64,000 nucleotides of DNA from Tanytarsus gracilentus (taxonomy: Eukaryota; Arthropoda; Insecta; Diptera; Chironomidae). The first letter of the stretch is position 1. Each line of letters starts with the position of its first letter. The stretch is from the NCBI GenBank assembly GCA_038502055.1, contig JAXRKN010000045.1, positions 2,254,501 through 2,318,500 of the forward strand, in the 5' to 3' direction. A model generated the notes under the pieces. That model had not been told where the DNA came from. It did no database searches and saw nothing but the letters and a program-made list of their open reading frames with translations. Below are positions 38,201-50,672 of this stretch, one piece after another. The position numbers were made by a program, and so were the translations under genes.

Positions 38201-41200
38201 AGGGGAGGAAATGAGATGAAAAAAGCTTCTTATTTAATTTAATTCAATTAAATTAATTGTATTGTATAAGTTTGAATGAAGAAATTGTTCCTAAAATTTG
38301 TATTGAAATTCTTTTATGTAAAGGGTAAATTTTCAGATTTAATTTCTAATAGCAGGTCTAAAAGAAAATATACGTTGCTAGATTTAAATTAAATTTTTAA
38401 ATTTATGAAAATTTTGCTTGAATTTTTAACTCAATAAATGAAAGTCTTTTACACATATTTACTCATGTTACAGCCTTCACCTTTAATCCCTCTAACTGAC
38501 ACATTTTTGTGCTACAATCGTGACGCAAAAAAAGAGGGGTAACATACACGCGATAATTAATCAGCTTACTTAATTATAGCTGAACTTAATTATGCTTCAT
38601 TAATTATTCTCTCTTATGTGTGAAGGGTAAAATTGCAAACCCCTCTGACATCGCCTAGCCAAATTTGGTGAAATATCTCGAAAACTTGTGCGTTGCAGAT
38701 TTTTTTGAATTATGCGGAAATCTTCGAGCAATTTTATAATGAAAAATTCTTTCTCGATTTTTCCTTCGATGCAAACCACTGGAACTTTTAAATTACTTTC
38801 TTTCAATGTCACTTGTAAGAGAATGTGTAAAGAGGAGATTAAATTTCAGGCTGATATTCTATGGAATTTCAAGACATACCAGAAGTGCTGAGTAAATTTA
38901 CTCAGAGCTTTAGTCCGCAAACTGCTTTGTCTTCAAGTTTGAAATTAATTTTTTAAAAAAGTTAAATTCTTTTCATATCTTTTATACACTGATCGACCAT
39001 TAGTTAAATTTGATTCCACTAAATTGCTGTTCACAAAACACGCGTATTTGACATTTATAAGCAATTATTTAGTGCAGAAACCGTGATTCTCTTTGTCTCA
39101 AAATAAAACAGTGATATCTTCAAAAATTTAAACTTTAATGACGGCGTTGAATGAAAAATTTAATGATAACCACAAAACATAAACAGATAGTTAGCGTTTT
39201 TAGTATGTTTAAAAATAATTTTTTCAATCAATTTAAAAAATTTAATTTTTTCAGGAATTTTTTTAATTTTTTTCCTTTTAATTATTCGATATCTCCCATA
39301 GCCGCCCTCAACATACACACTCGAGGGAACAATCAGATTCTGAAATACAATATGCATGATGATGAGAGCACGGTTGTCATGATTTTCAAGTAAGCGAACT
39401 TCATTTCTTTTTGTAGTCAACTAGAGTGGAATGAGTGAATGCAGCCACCTGATGATCTGATTTTCTCTCTTTCTGTCTTCTTTTTAAAAAATATATAAGA
39501 AATCATCAAGTTGCGGGATCTTTATGAAATTAAATAAATTTTAAACGATAAACAATAGCGAGAGGGTTGAAGGATGCCATTGAGGAACAAAAGAAAGAGA
39601 AAAGCATTGAAAGTGGAGTTTTAAAAGACTTTCGACTATTTAATTTCACATTCCTTCGTTGAACCATTGTTGCATCATCTAATTTAGTGTCAGCATAAAA
39701 GCGAGTAACTTGAGAATTGTATAAAGTGATGGTGGTGGCTGTTGAACAATATGAGGACTTCGTGGGAAGTTTCAAGCATCAAAAACCGCATCAATTTGAC
39801 ATAAAATGGAACGACTATCATTTTACCTCGATGCACAAGTGTTTGGGAGCAAGTTGAAAATTTAACACAAAATGTATTTTATTAAATTAATTTTAGAGTT
39901 ACATAAATTAAACCTAAAACTATCATGAAAACCCCAAAAGTTCTCTCGCTACTACATAAATTACACGATAGAAATTCTTCATTAACAGCGATGATTAAAT
40001 GTATACAAGAAATTCCAAACATGCACTCGAATTCTCCACATTTCAATAGAAATTGCATCTCCACTGACTCACATTCCAATGGTGAAGATTGAGCGTGCAC
40101 AATAAATTTGTAAAACTTCTAATTTGTTTTTGTTTGCACAGCAACATGAACGTGATTCACTTGAAAGAGAGAGGGTTTGTATCTATATATGCTCTACACT
40201 ATGATACAGTTTGTTATTTTGCGGAAGAAAATTTATCTTTTCTCTTGCTTTCGCCACTCAAACAAGTTGTCTATTTGAAAATTTATAGCTTTGATGATGA
40301 AAAGTTTTCTTTCTTTCTCGTTTGAAGAAATTCAATGTATTTCATCATGAAGTTGTATCTTTGTGTCATTTGATATATGAAGAATTCTCGCTCAAGAGAT
40401 AAAAACTTTCGTTTATTTTTATTTCTTTGATTAGACAACTTGTGAGAGCTTTTATAGTTTAAGTTAGACTCTTTGAAATGGAAATGTTTGCTTAAAAATA
40501 AATAAAATTAAATGTGTTTTAAATGAGGACAATCTTTAGGGTTTAATTGTGTGAAATTTAATGTATTGATTTCTAAGCATGCTCAAAGTTGAGTCGAGAC
40601 ACATGCAAGTAAAATGAAATTTAGTGCATTTCCTTTTGAGTTAAAGTTAAACTACCAAAGGGCTTTATGAATTGTTTCAAAATTTGCTTTCAATCAAAAA
40701 TCTCAATAGCTTAAAAGCAAATATCAATATGACAATAAAAGCTTCAATATCAGCAATCGCACAGTAAAAATAAAAGTTGCATGAATATTTACAATCTGAA
40801 ACAACTTTTTCTCATTCAAATCCCCTTAAGGAAGAATTTGGTAAATATATGAAGCATCATCAGACATGTAATCGTCAAAATTTATTGCTTACGGTAGTTT
40901 GCAAAACTACTTTGTTCGTCGAAATATTTCTGAATGCAAATTATTTATGAGTTTTCAAATTATTATCTCAAGAGAAAATTCTTAAATCAGGAAGCTCACG
41001 ACTTGTGTATGAATTTAAGAAGGTAAAATATTTAAATGCAAAGTCGTCTTAAATTTTAGAAAGTAAATTAATTTTGAAAATATTGAAAATTCTAAAATTG
41101 TTATTTAACTAAAAATTATTTTAAAAAAATTTTATGATGCTAAATTTTTATTGTAAGCATATTCGCACATTCATAAATAATTCGTAATTCGTTTAAATAA

Positions 41201-41854
41201 AAAAATCAAAAAGGAATGAATCTAATTCTTTACGTGATTCTATACAAATAAAATTAATTATTCATCAAGAAGGTAATAAGAGAAAATTCTGCTATAACAA
41301 CACGAATTCAAGGAAAAACATCTGCAAGAAATTTTTCGCATTTTTCCATCGAAGCAAATATTTTGATAAGCGAGAGAAGAATAAAATTTTAAAGCAACCA
41401 CATCAGAGAGCGAGAGATGAACATGTGGTGAAAATTTTATGAGCTCTTCACGATCGAATGACTCTTTGATCCCGAGTGTGTGATTTTACACTTATATTAA
41501 GGGAAATGTTGATGAAACTTCATGAAGGAAGATGATGTCGGTTAAGCTCAAATGCGAATGTTGCTTAATTTTATTATAAGAAATTTAATCACATCATGTC
41601 AACTTGATACACATCATAGAAGTTATTACATGAGTTTCAAGGTCAAGGTCTGACTTGCATCCAAGCGTATAATATTGACTCATAAAAAAGTGATTAATGA
41701 CTCAAGATCGTCTCGAGTTTTTTGATCAATATTTAAAGATTAAATCATGAATAAAATTTTCATTTCTTAAAGACACAAAATAAAAAAGGGGGGGTTGTTA
41801 ATTTAAAATAAAGGAATTAAAAAAATATCAAAAAAATAAAAAATTAATTTTTAT

Positions 41855-42182
<328 letters not shown>

Positions 42183-44309
42183 TAAAAATCTATGAAGACT
42201 CTGATAATTTCCGTTGGTCTGTAAATCTTCATTTCTTTATTTATTTTCCAAAACTTAATTTTTTGTCCAATGAATTTTTTAAGACACATCCTTCTTCCGA
42301 GATTATATGGCTAAGTGTTTATGCTTTCTTGATAATCTTAACATGTTAAAGCAATATGTTTCCATTAATCCAATTAAATAGATGACACATCAAAGATTTA
42401 CTCGACATAAACTGAAGCACATTCATCATGTGTTCACTTATTCACGTTGCAGCAATGCTAATGACACCCGTAGGCAGTCTAGCAGTATACTAAATTGGTT
42501 TATTTTGATGATGTTGCAGAATTTTCATCTCTTAGATTTAAACAAATCTAGTTATATCAAACCACCATCATTTGCAGTTTCTTTCTGCTATCGAAGGCTT
42601 TTTTTATTACGAAAAAAAGGAATATCAATAAAACATTTCTTAACTCGTCTCATGTTGCGATGCGAATCACGTTTTCATTTAAACTACGGTTGATGATTCT
42701 CCCACTTAAATGTCTCATTTTATTTTACACAGAAGTTTGCGTGCTGTAAGAAAGTAAATAAGGTGAAATTGCTGCAAGGGTCCGAAATATTTTTTCTACC
42801 AGCTGGTCAAAACTTGCTACATCAATCAGTGTCATTTATATTTTTACTTACTCTTTCATTTAATTATTTTCTTCACATAAATTGCTTGCAAATAAAGGCG
42901 TAAAGTAATACTTTTTCTCCTTTTATTTTTATTCAACCCTGGATCTGCCTAGAAACTAATTCAACTTAATGCCAAATGTCGGTCGACATTTACTTGATGA
43001 AATCCTTCCTTGATACTTTTATCAAAATGTGAAAGGAAAGCAAAATATCTGAAGAGATCCATCATTTTAGACGTTCGTTGATGTCTTTTAAAATATTCAT
43101 AAAAATTTAACATCAAAATTCCCGAAAAAATTCATTTTGATAAAATTTGAATTGATTTTTTTAAAATTCTCTTAAAAAAATTTCCACATAAAAAATATTT
43201 TTTCTAATTCAAAATCTTTTCTCCATTTTATTCGCCATCATTCTGACAACGCAAAATCATGATGAATGAAAAAAATTATGCATGATGACTTGAAAAGTTA
43301 TTCGATACGTCTCTGATAAAATCGTAAAATGAATGGATTTCGCACATAAAACTGTTTATTCGACAAATTTTCTCACTCTCGTCGCTCATTGTTTGCTGTC
43401 TATAGAGTGAGAAGTGAAGATTTATTGCGAAAAGCATTTACGACTTCTTTACTCAGTACGCGTAGGCACATCTCACATTTCACCTTCACCGAAAAAGTCT
43501 TCTGTATGGCTTTGACATTGATGGTGATCTCGGGTGGGCCGGAAAAGTGAGAGAGAGTTTAATGGAAATACTTTGTAGAGAAAATAAGAAACTTTCACAA
43601 ATTAACAGTCACGCAAGTTGTTGTCCTCAAGCGGGCTCCTTCACAATATATGAGTGGTAGACCCATAAAAAGGATATTCATGTCATTCATCTGTGATGAG
43701 AGATCAACACATGATTTTGTGATTTTCAAGGGTGATTTATGGCTTTAAGTGAAGCTTCTTTAAAATAGACAGAAATGAGTTGCAAAAACTTTTCTTTGAT
43801 GTCTTTGGAATCTTTTTTTAAAGTTAAATAAATTTGAGTAAATTTCAAATTGAAGGTTTGCATTAAAAATGAAACATCAAATTTCGGGTGCGCTCAAAAT
43901 TATAAATCGGTTCACGTGTATGAAATTTGATATTTTTTGTCAGCAATGCTGTGAAGGTTCTATTTCAAAACGTGCTTCGTAAGAGCACTGCGTATCATCA
44001 TAAATCTCAACTCAAGCCTTAATTTTTTTTATCAATTAACATTTTCACTTTACAAGTTTGAGCATATAATAGAAATAAATTATTGACAATTAAGAAAAGA
44101 CTCGCATCAACAACCACAAAGGACTCAAAAATTTATTTTAATTTCATTTTCAATAATATTATTATTTTTTGGGAAAAATAAAAGTGCTTTTGAGCGAAAG
44201 TTGTTTACTCAACTGCGCAATTAAAATACCGCACTTAAGCAATTTGTTTTGTGATCGCGGAAAGAAGACAATTAATTATTTCATAAATTTTAATACAACA
44301 AAAAACTTT

Positions 44310-45301
44310 GAACACGCAGAAAATTCAATTTTTTTCATCTCAGTAGTGGAAATTTTTAGGGCAGAAAATTTCGTTTTAATAATCTGTCATGTGAAAGAAT
44401 TAATTTATATCAAAAAAAAAGTGTTTCTCGCAAATTAATTAGTTTTCAAATGTTAACAACATCTTCGTCGTCATCTCCTCCAACTCAAACATATCGAGTT
44501 TACATCGATTATTCAGGTAAGAAGCGAGAATGAGCGAATAAATATGAGAGGTTTTTTTTTATTACGAGGGAAATAATTTTTCATTCAATTTTGTTTTAAA
44601 ATGTCGCTCCTTCTCGCTTTAACGTTAAGCATTCGGTGCTTAACTGAGCTCATGCTTCATATTGAAGCTTTACTGAAAAAATCCTCTCATTTTCTCCTCC
44701 AAACTGGAAGTTTAAATTTTAACTGGATCTTACTGGATCTTTTATTTTGTTCACGAATTTTGATTATTTGAATATTATCGTTGGTATCCAACTAAACCAG
44801 CATAGTTGATTAGACAAGCTGAGGACGATGTGGTTAATTATTAATTTTTATGTCAAAGTTTGTTTATGTTGTGACGCAATGTTATTCTATGTTCAAACAG
44901 CTGTTTTCACAGTTTCGCGGGAGCGGTTGGTTTGCATGCAAACTATTCCAATCCCTAAAAGCAATGCAGACAGAAAGATCATAGCGATGAACTTTCAGCT
45001 CTTGCTTGCTCTAAATGTCATATTATTTATTATTATATTTCGGGGGACAGCGGGACTATAAAAGCAGCCTCTCGTTTTTCCGGTTGGCACCGCTCCCTGC
45101 TTACTCCACATAGACCACGAATGGGCGTAATTCTATCGCCGGGTGGATAGGTTTATCTTCCCTATTCATCTAGCGGCAATTCTTGAGTCGTAGCGTATCC
45201 GACGCGAGAACTACGGTAAGGACGGAAGCTGCGCTGGTTTGCGTCTGTCCAAGTTTAAAGACTTGCGAGGCGACCCAATCGTTATTATCATTATCATTAT
45301 C
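44310..45301 (+). mobile_element. Non-coding retroposon-like insertion, copy A, with 25-bp target duplication and (ATTATC)n tail
   Basis: The insertion is bounded by direct repeats of 25 bp matching at 24 positions (44285-44309 and 45302-45326; both begin AAATTTTAATACAACAA and end AAACTTT). The right end is a short microsatellite TTATTATCATTATCATTATC directly before the second repeat, as at 3' ends of many non-LTR elements. The segment 45050-45290 is clearly richer in G+C than its surroundings and includes CTATAAAAGC. No reverse transcriptase or other protein is encoded. It shares TCGTTGGTATCCAAC and the following AAACCA with the second insertion at 49382-50650. It may be a deleted non-LTR element or a SINE-like non-autonomous one. 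Confidence 0.75.
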
Positions 45302-45326
45302 AAATTTTAATACAACAATAAACTTT

Positions 45327-48300
45327 TGATTTTGTGTTTTCAAAATTAATTCCAAGAGTTTAATTTAATCCTATTAAAATAATTGAATTTATGCTTAATG
45401 AGATCGCGGAATTTTGATTGTTATAGTTGAATGATTTAATTGTTTGGTTTTTAACATGAAAAAATAAAATTTTCTCTTTCAAGAATTTTTCATATATTTT
45501 TTTTGCATATGGATCAAAAGCACATATCCTCTTTTTGCAACCATATCTCGAATCTAAACTTCACCCTTCAAAAAAAATGCGGCAGTAATAAAAAAAAATT
45601 CACACGAATTCAATTTCATCAGCAGAAAACGTAAAAAGTCCTTTGAGATTTATTTTTTTGCATGAAAAGCAAAGTTTCACGTTCTTAAACTTGTTTTTTC
45701 ACTTATAAGATTTTAACGAGAGGAAAATCCATGTGACTGTGAAAATATCACGAACGAATGTACAATAAATTTCAATTTCAAATTAAATTACGATCGAAAA
45801 TTTTTTATACGACACTTTTCACGCGATAATACTGAAATTTTACTACAAATTTATGGCTTTTCGTTCACTGCTTGAGACATAAAACATGGTGGGAATTTTT
45901 CAAGTATGTTTTATGAAGTTAAGAACTGTTTGCGAGTCTGAATGACATTCACAGGTGATTGAAAGATGTCGAAGAAGTTTTCAAAAGTTTTGATTAAGAT
46001 GAGCGTGTGGAAGTACCGAGAAAATGTAAGCTGTTGAATAATTGAGTTTAATCATTAAACTTTAATGAGAAACTTTTCTTTCGATGCAGTTTAAAGCTTT
46101 TTATAAATGACAAAAAACCAAGGAAAAGTTCAACGCGAAGAAAGAAAATCCCTCAGAATTGTAATCTTGTTTAGCGAGTGTTCAAACCACGTCCAAATTA
46201 AGAACGCAAAAGGTGCTCATAAATCAGTCAGCAGTTCAAAAGAAGCACCTCAATGTCGAGCTCCTTCGAGATTATTTTTCAAAAATAAAAAACAGCGTCA
46301 AGGTTGTCTATAGAGCTTTAAGTTACAATGAAAAATGTTTTATAAATTATTTTTTGAAGCTTCTTGAAATCAAATTTAAAGATTAAAGAAGTTTTTATTT
46401 ACAAGAATTGTTCACGTCTCATGACCTATAAAAATGAGATCTGTTGAAATACAAAGTATGCAAATACTTTTTTAAATAATTTTTTTGCTCGAATTTTATT
46501 ACTTTGAATAAATATTAAAAGAGTTATTCGTAAATTACGTCACAAAAAGTGTAAACTTCTCAACCATTGGTCCTTTACTTATTTCATTTTAAATTTATTT
46601 AACTTTTTTCAAATGTTACAATATTTGAAAAATTCAATTCCAGCCTTACTTTACAACTCACCCCTTAAAATAATATTTACAAATAACAATAAATTTTCTC
46701 TTGATTGATTATGATTGAGATATTGTTGAAGAAATTACGTTGTAGAAGATATTTACTGAAGGATGTAGAGTGGGTGCACAAATGGAAGTTGTACGTAGTT
46801 GGGTTTGTAAAGTTTCTTTCAATTTAAAAAAAAATTGAATTTCACTGTATTGAAATGTCAAAAAAATTGTGCTCCTTAAGACTTTTTTCATAAAAAACTC
46901 AAGTTTATAAAATGTATTTATTTCAAAACAATTTTAGTGTTGAAATTTTTGAAGCTGCTTACTTCATTTTCAGATGAGTTTACAATCCTTCAAATTGCTT
47001 TAATTTATGAGCTCATAAATTACGTCTTTGTCTCAAGTTAATTCTCAGTAATTTGAAGCATTCCTGTGTTTTAGGAAATGTCAGGAACAAACATATGTGA
47101 AATTATGTGAAATTAGTAAATTACGCAACTTCACATTGAATCCTTAATCGAAAACATTTCCTTGTTTTGTTCAAGGTTTTGTTATCTAACCCAGCATAAA
47201 CAAAAATTTGTTTCATCAGAAATATTGCGAGAGGCAATGATCACATTTTGAGAAATTCATAATAAATTTCCTGTGTTGAACATGTCAAAAGTTAAATCTT
47301 GAAATCCTTTTGATTGAGTTCACAAAATAAATTTAATTCCAATTACAAGATGAAGAGTTTATAAGACTTCCAAAGTTACAAAGATTCTCAAACTTTTCCT
47401 TTTCTTTTTAAAAAAATTTTAGGCTCAATTTTATTTCTCCCTATTGAAATTTGCGATAAGCTTGGAAAATCGTAAAATCGAATAAATCTGCATCGACTTT
47501 ATTGGCTTTAAGTTTCAAAATACCCAAAGCTCTACTGTCTATACCTGAAAGTTTGTTATTTCCATGCCAATTTATGTTTTGAATTTAATTTGTTGACAAT
47601 TCTAGTGCCACCAATTATTTTCGTAATATTTTACTTCATTTGATTGCATACGTGATTCAATTTATAATTTTAATTGCCAACATCATGATGAAGTTAACTC
47701 ATTAAAATTAATTACTTCCATGGTATGTGTTGTCAAAAAATGTGTGTCATGTCATGCTGTGAATGAAAAGCATTGAACTTAGTGTGAAGGGTGTCAAAAA
47801 ATATCCATTGGATTTTTATTTTCACTTTAATAAAATTAAAATTTTAAACTTCACGTATAAAATTGATACATGCATTGTTGACTCAGCTGATTAAAATAAC
47901 CAACACAACACCCTTGATGCTCACATGTTATCACAGGACTATACAAGCTGAACAAATCATTTTGGAAATGAACAAATATCCAGCGGAAAATAAACAAACT
48001 TGCAATTAACAACATTATCGATATATTTTTTCACCCTCTTGTCAGTACGCAGCAGCGCGCAGCATGAGTTAGCAAATATTTCGAAAATCAATTAATCATT
48101 TCTGTGCTTTCACTGAACAACTAAAATGACAAACTAAACTTGCTATTAAGTGAAAAAATGTCGTGTTGAGTAAAAAAGTCTAAAAGTAAATCACGAGAAT
48201 GTCTAGAGTTTTCCGCATGAGATGCCTTAATGACTCAATTCTTTCTTAATTGAAATTGATAGTCAACTCAGAAAATTAATTTAGGCGTGTGCATTTGAAT

Positions 48301-49359
48301 GGATTCTAGAGAGTTCGATATCACTTGTTGAGAGTGGGAGAAAATGAAACAATTTCAGACAAAAAGTTGTAATTGTGGTGGAGATGGAAGGAAACTTGCA
48401 AATAACTTTTCAATCTTAACTGTAAATTTCTGCATTATAAATATCAAAATAAAATTTTCTATGTAGTAAAAATTAGTTACTTTTAAATCAACTAACTTCA
48501 CCTTGTTTTTTCTCATTACAACCTTAATGAGTTTAGCAGAAGATTAACATCCACACATTTAACTAAATCCAACTAAAAGAAAAATAAAACTTTTTCTGCT
48601 CGATGAAGCTAAAATTTTCCTTGAAAAGTGATTTACTGGCAAAAAATATGATGTAAATAAGTTATCATAGAGAGTAAAGCAAAAATAAATTAGAAAACTT
48701 TTTGCTGAAAGTATTTTGCACAAAATTTGCATCAAAAGTTCACACAAAAAATTCAAAATCTACATAAACTCCTTAAATTAAAATTGTGACTTTCTTCCAT
48801 CAATCATTGAAATAATTTTCGTCAAAAAATGTTTCAACAATATAAATTACATCCCTAGAAATAATTACAATAATATTTGTTTCATAATCTCAATCTTAAA
48901 TGAGAAGACATTCGATGATTAATTTTCTTTCAAAGTCCAATTAGAGGTAATTGATAGCTTGTTGAAGTTTAAGTGCTTTGTCTAAGATTTCGGGGGAAAA
49001 ATTAATTAGTATCTGTTTCAATGATCGTTTCCATGATTTCCATAATGAGTTTCCAAAATTTAGTTAAACCACATTGGTTCTTATTAATTTTGAAAACTCG
49101 TCAATTTAGCAGATAAAATAACTTGATTAAATAATACAATAAAAAATAATAATTAAGGTTTAAAAATAATTTGATTAATTTTTTGTGATATATTTTTTAA
49201 ATTTAATCTTAATTTAAAAAAATGCTCAATCACATTTTTACTTAAATTTAAACTTTCAATGCCAAGTCAACAATGACAGTAAACTTTTCTCCACAAATCA
49301 TCTTTGAGCACTTCAATCTATCATAAAAGTAAACACAAATCAATCATCGTTTAATTGTA
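45327..49359. other. Intergenic, no gene recognised
   Basis: AT-rich sequence between the two retroposon-like insertions. The 68-codon frame at 46107-46313 and the others are unremarkable in composition and lack splice context. Nothing supportable. Confidence 0.6.
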
Positions 49360-49381
49360 AATCGATCGAGTACCGATAAGG

Positions 49382-50650
49382 GAGTTTCATCCGGACAGTA
49401 AACCGAACACCATCGCGATTTTTAACCTCGTCAAATAAATATTAATTTATCCTGTTTAAAGTGTTTTTATCAACATTAATATATTTTAAATGTGTTCCTA
49501 AGTGTGTCATCATCATCAAATTCATCGAGTTTAAGTGTTTAAATTACGTAAGGAAGTGGAAATGAGTGAATTTTTTTTTTGTGTGAAATAAAATTCTTAG
49601 AATTTCAAATATTTTTTTTTCTCTCACTCATTCTCACTTCGGAGAGTAATTCTCTCCAATTATTTTCTTCATGGGTATCAATGAAGGAATTTATTATTAT
49701 TTATTTTAATTAATTTTTAAATCATTCAGTTAAAGAGTTGATAGAGAAAATTTAATTAACTTAACCAGGGAAAATAAGCGATTCGGTGGTTTTTTTTGTA
49801 TAAAAATTATATTTTTGAATTGTTCTCTATAATGGAAACGTAGGAAAGAGTTGATAGAAAAATTTAATTAACTTGACCAGGGGGAAATATGGGGTTTTAC
49901 ATAAATGATGTTTTTTACTTTATATTTTAATTTGACATTTTGATATCGTATTCGTTGGTATCCAACAAAACCAACTGTTAATCTTAGTGACCAGTTGAGG
50001 AAGGAAGTAGTGAGTACTTACGGACGAACTTGAATGACCTGTACATCCCATGCTAATCGACTAGATTAGATGGAGGAAGGTAGATGATAAACCAAACTTT
50101 TATAAAATTGGTTTGACTTAATACTTTATAAATTTATGTTTTATGTTTTATGTTTGTTTGTATTGTAATGTGGGTGGGCCAGTTCCTAACAGCTTGTCAG
50201 GGCTGAGGAAGGTTGTAGTGGCGGTAACTTTATAAAATGCCGTCGAAACCACCTTTGATTTATTTAATTTATAACTGCAACCGTAAGGTTCAGTTAACTA
50301 ACCCACAATTGTGATTAGTTGGAAACACTCTATGAGTGATCACAAGACTGTTCATAATGAAAATTTTACGGCATGGATCACGGCGTCATGTTTGGTTTGT
50401 TCCCTTGACGTTCCATGTCGACTAACACTAAAAACTCTGAGTGGGGTAATTCGATCGCTAGTGCGTCTTTCTCAAGACGTGTGTTGCAGCTCCCGAGGTG
50501 GACGTTCTCCGAGGAGACGTTCATTGTTGAGGGGGAAAAAAGGGGTATTTATACTCTATTCTTAAGAGAAATCTTAAGGGTTCTGCATGGTTTGCGTCTT
50601 CTTGGTAACACCAACGCGCTACCACTCAGTTATCAATCAATCAATCAATC
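49382..50650 (+). mobile_element. Non-coding retroposon-like insertion, copy B, with exact 22-bp target duplication and (AATC)n tail
   Basis: The insertion is bounded by identical 22-bp direct repeats beginning AATCGATCGAG and ending CGATAAGG (49360-49381 and 50651-50672). The 3' end is (AATC)n: TATCAATCAATCAATCAATC directly before the second repeat, in register with its AATC start, as expected if tail synthesis began by target priming. The element is 1269 bp. Its 5' end reads GGAGTTTCATCCGGACAGTA. Inside are a two-copy repeat of about 37 bp (AAAGAGTTGATAGA...TTAATTAACTT..CCAGGG at 49732-49770 and 49845-49881), the hairpin GTTGGTATCCAAC (49954-49966) and a GC-richer 3' part. Open frames at 50311-50699 match nothing I recognise. 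No reverse transcriptase is present, so mobilisation must have been in trans or the copy is deleted. Confidence 0.8.
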
Positions 50651-50672
50651 AATCGATCGAGTACCGATAAGG

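Noticed and set aside
42382..42693. 103-codon plus-strand frame
   Set aside because: His/Ser/Phe/Leu-rich without a domain, splice context or promoter; consistent with chance in AT-rich DNA.
45060..45285. tRNA or other pol III gene in the GC-rich block
   Set aside because: No A box/B box pair or cloverleaf could be formed; the block is better explained as the 3' part of a retroposon.
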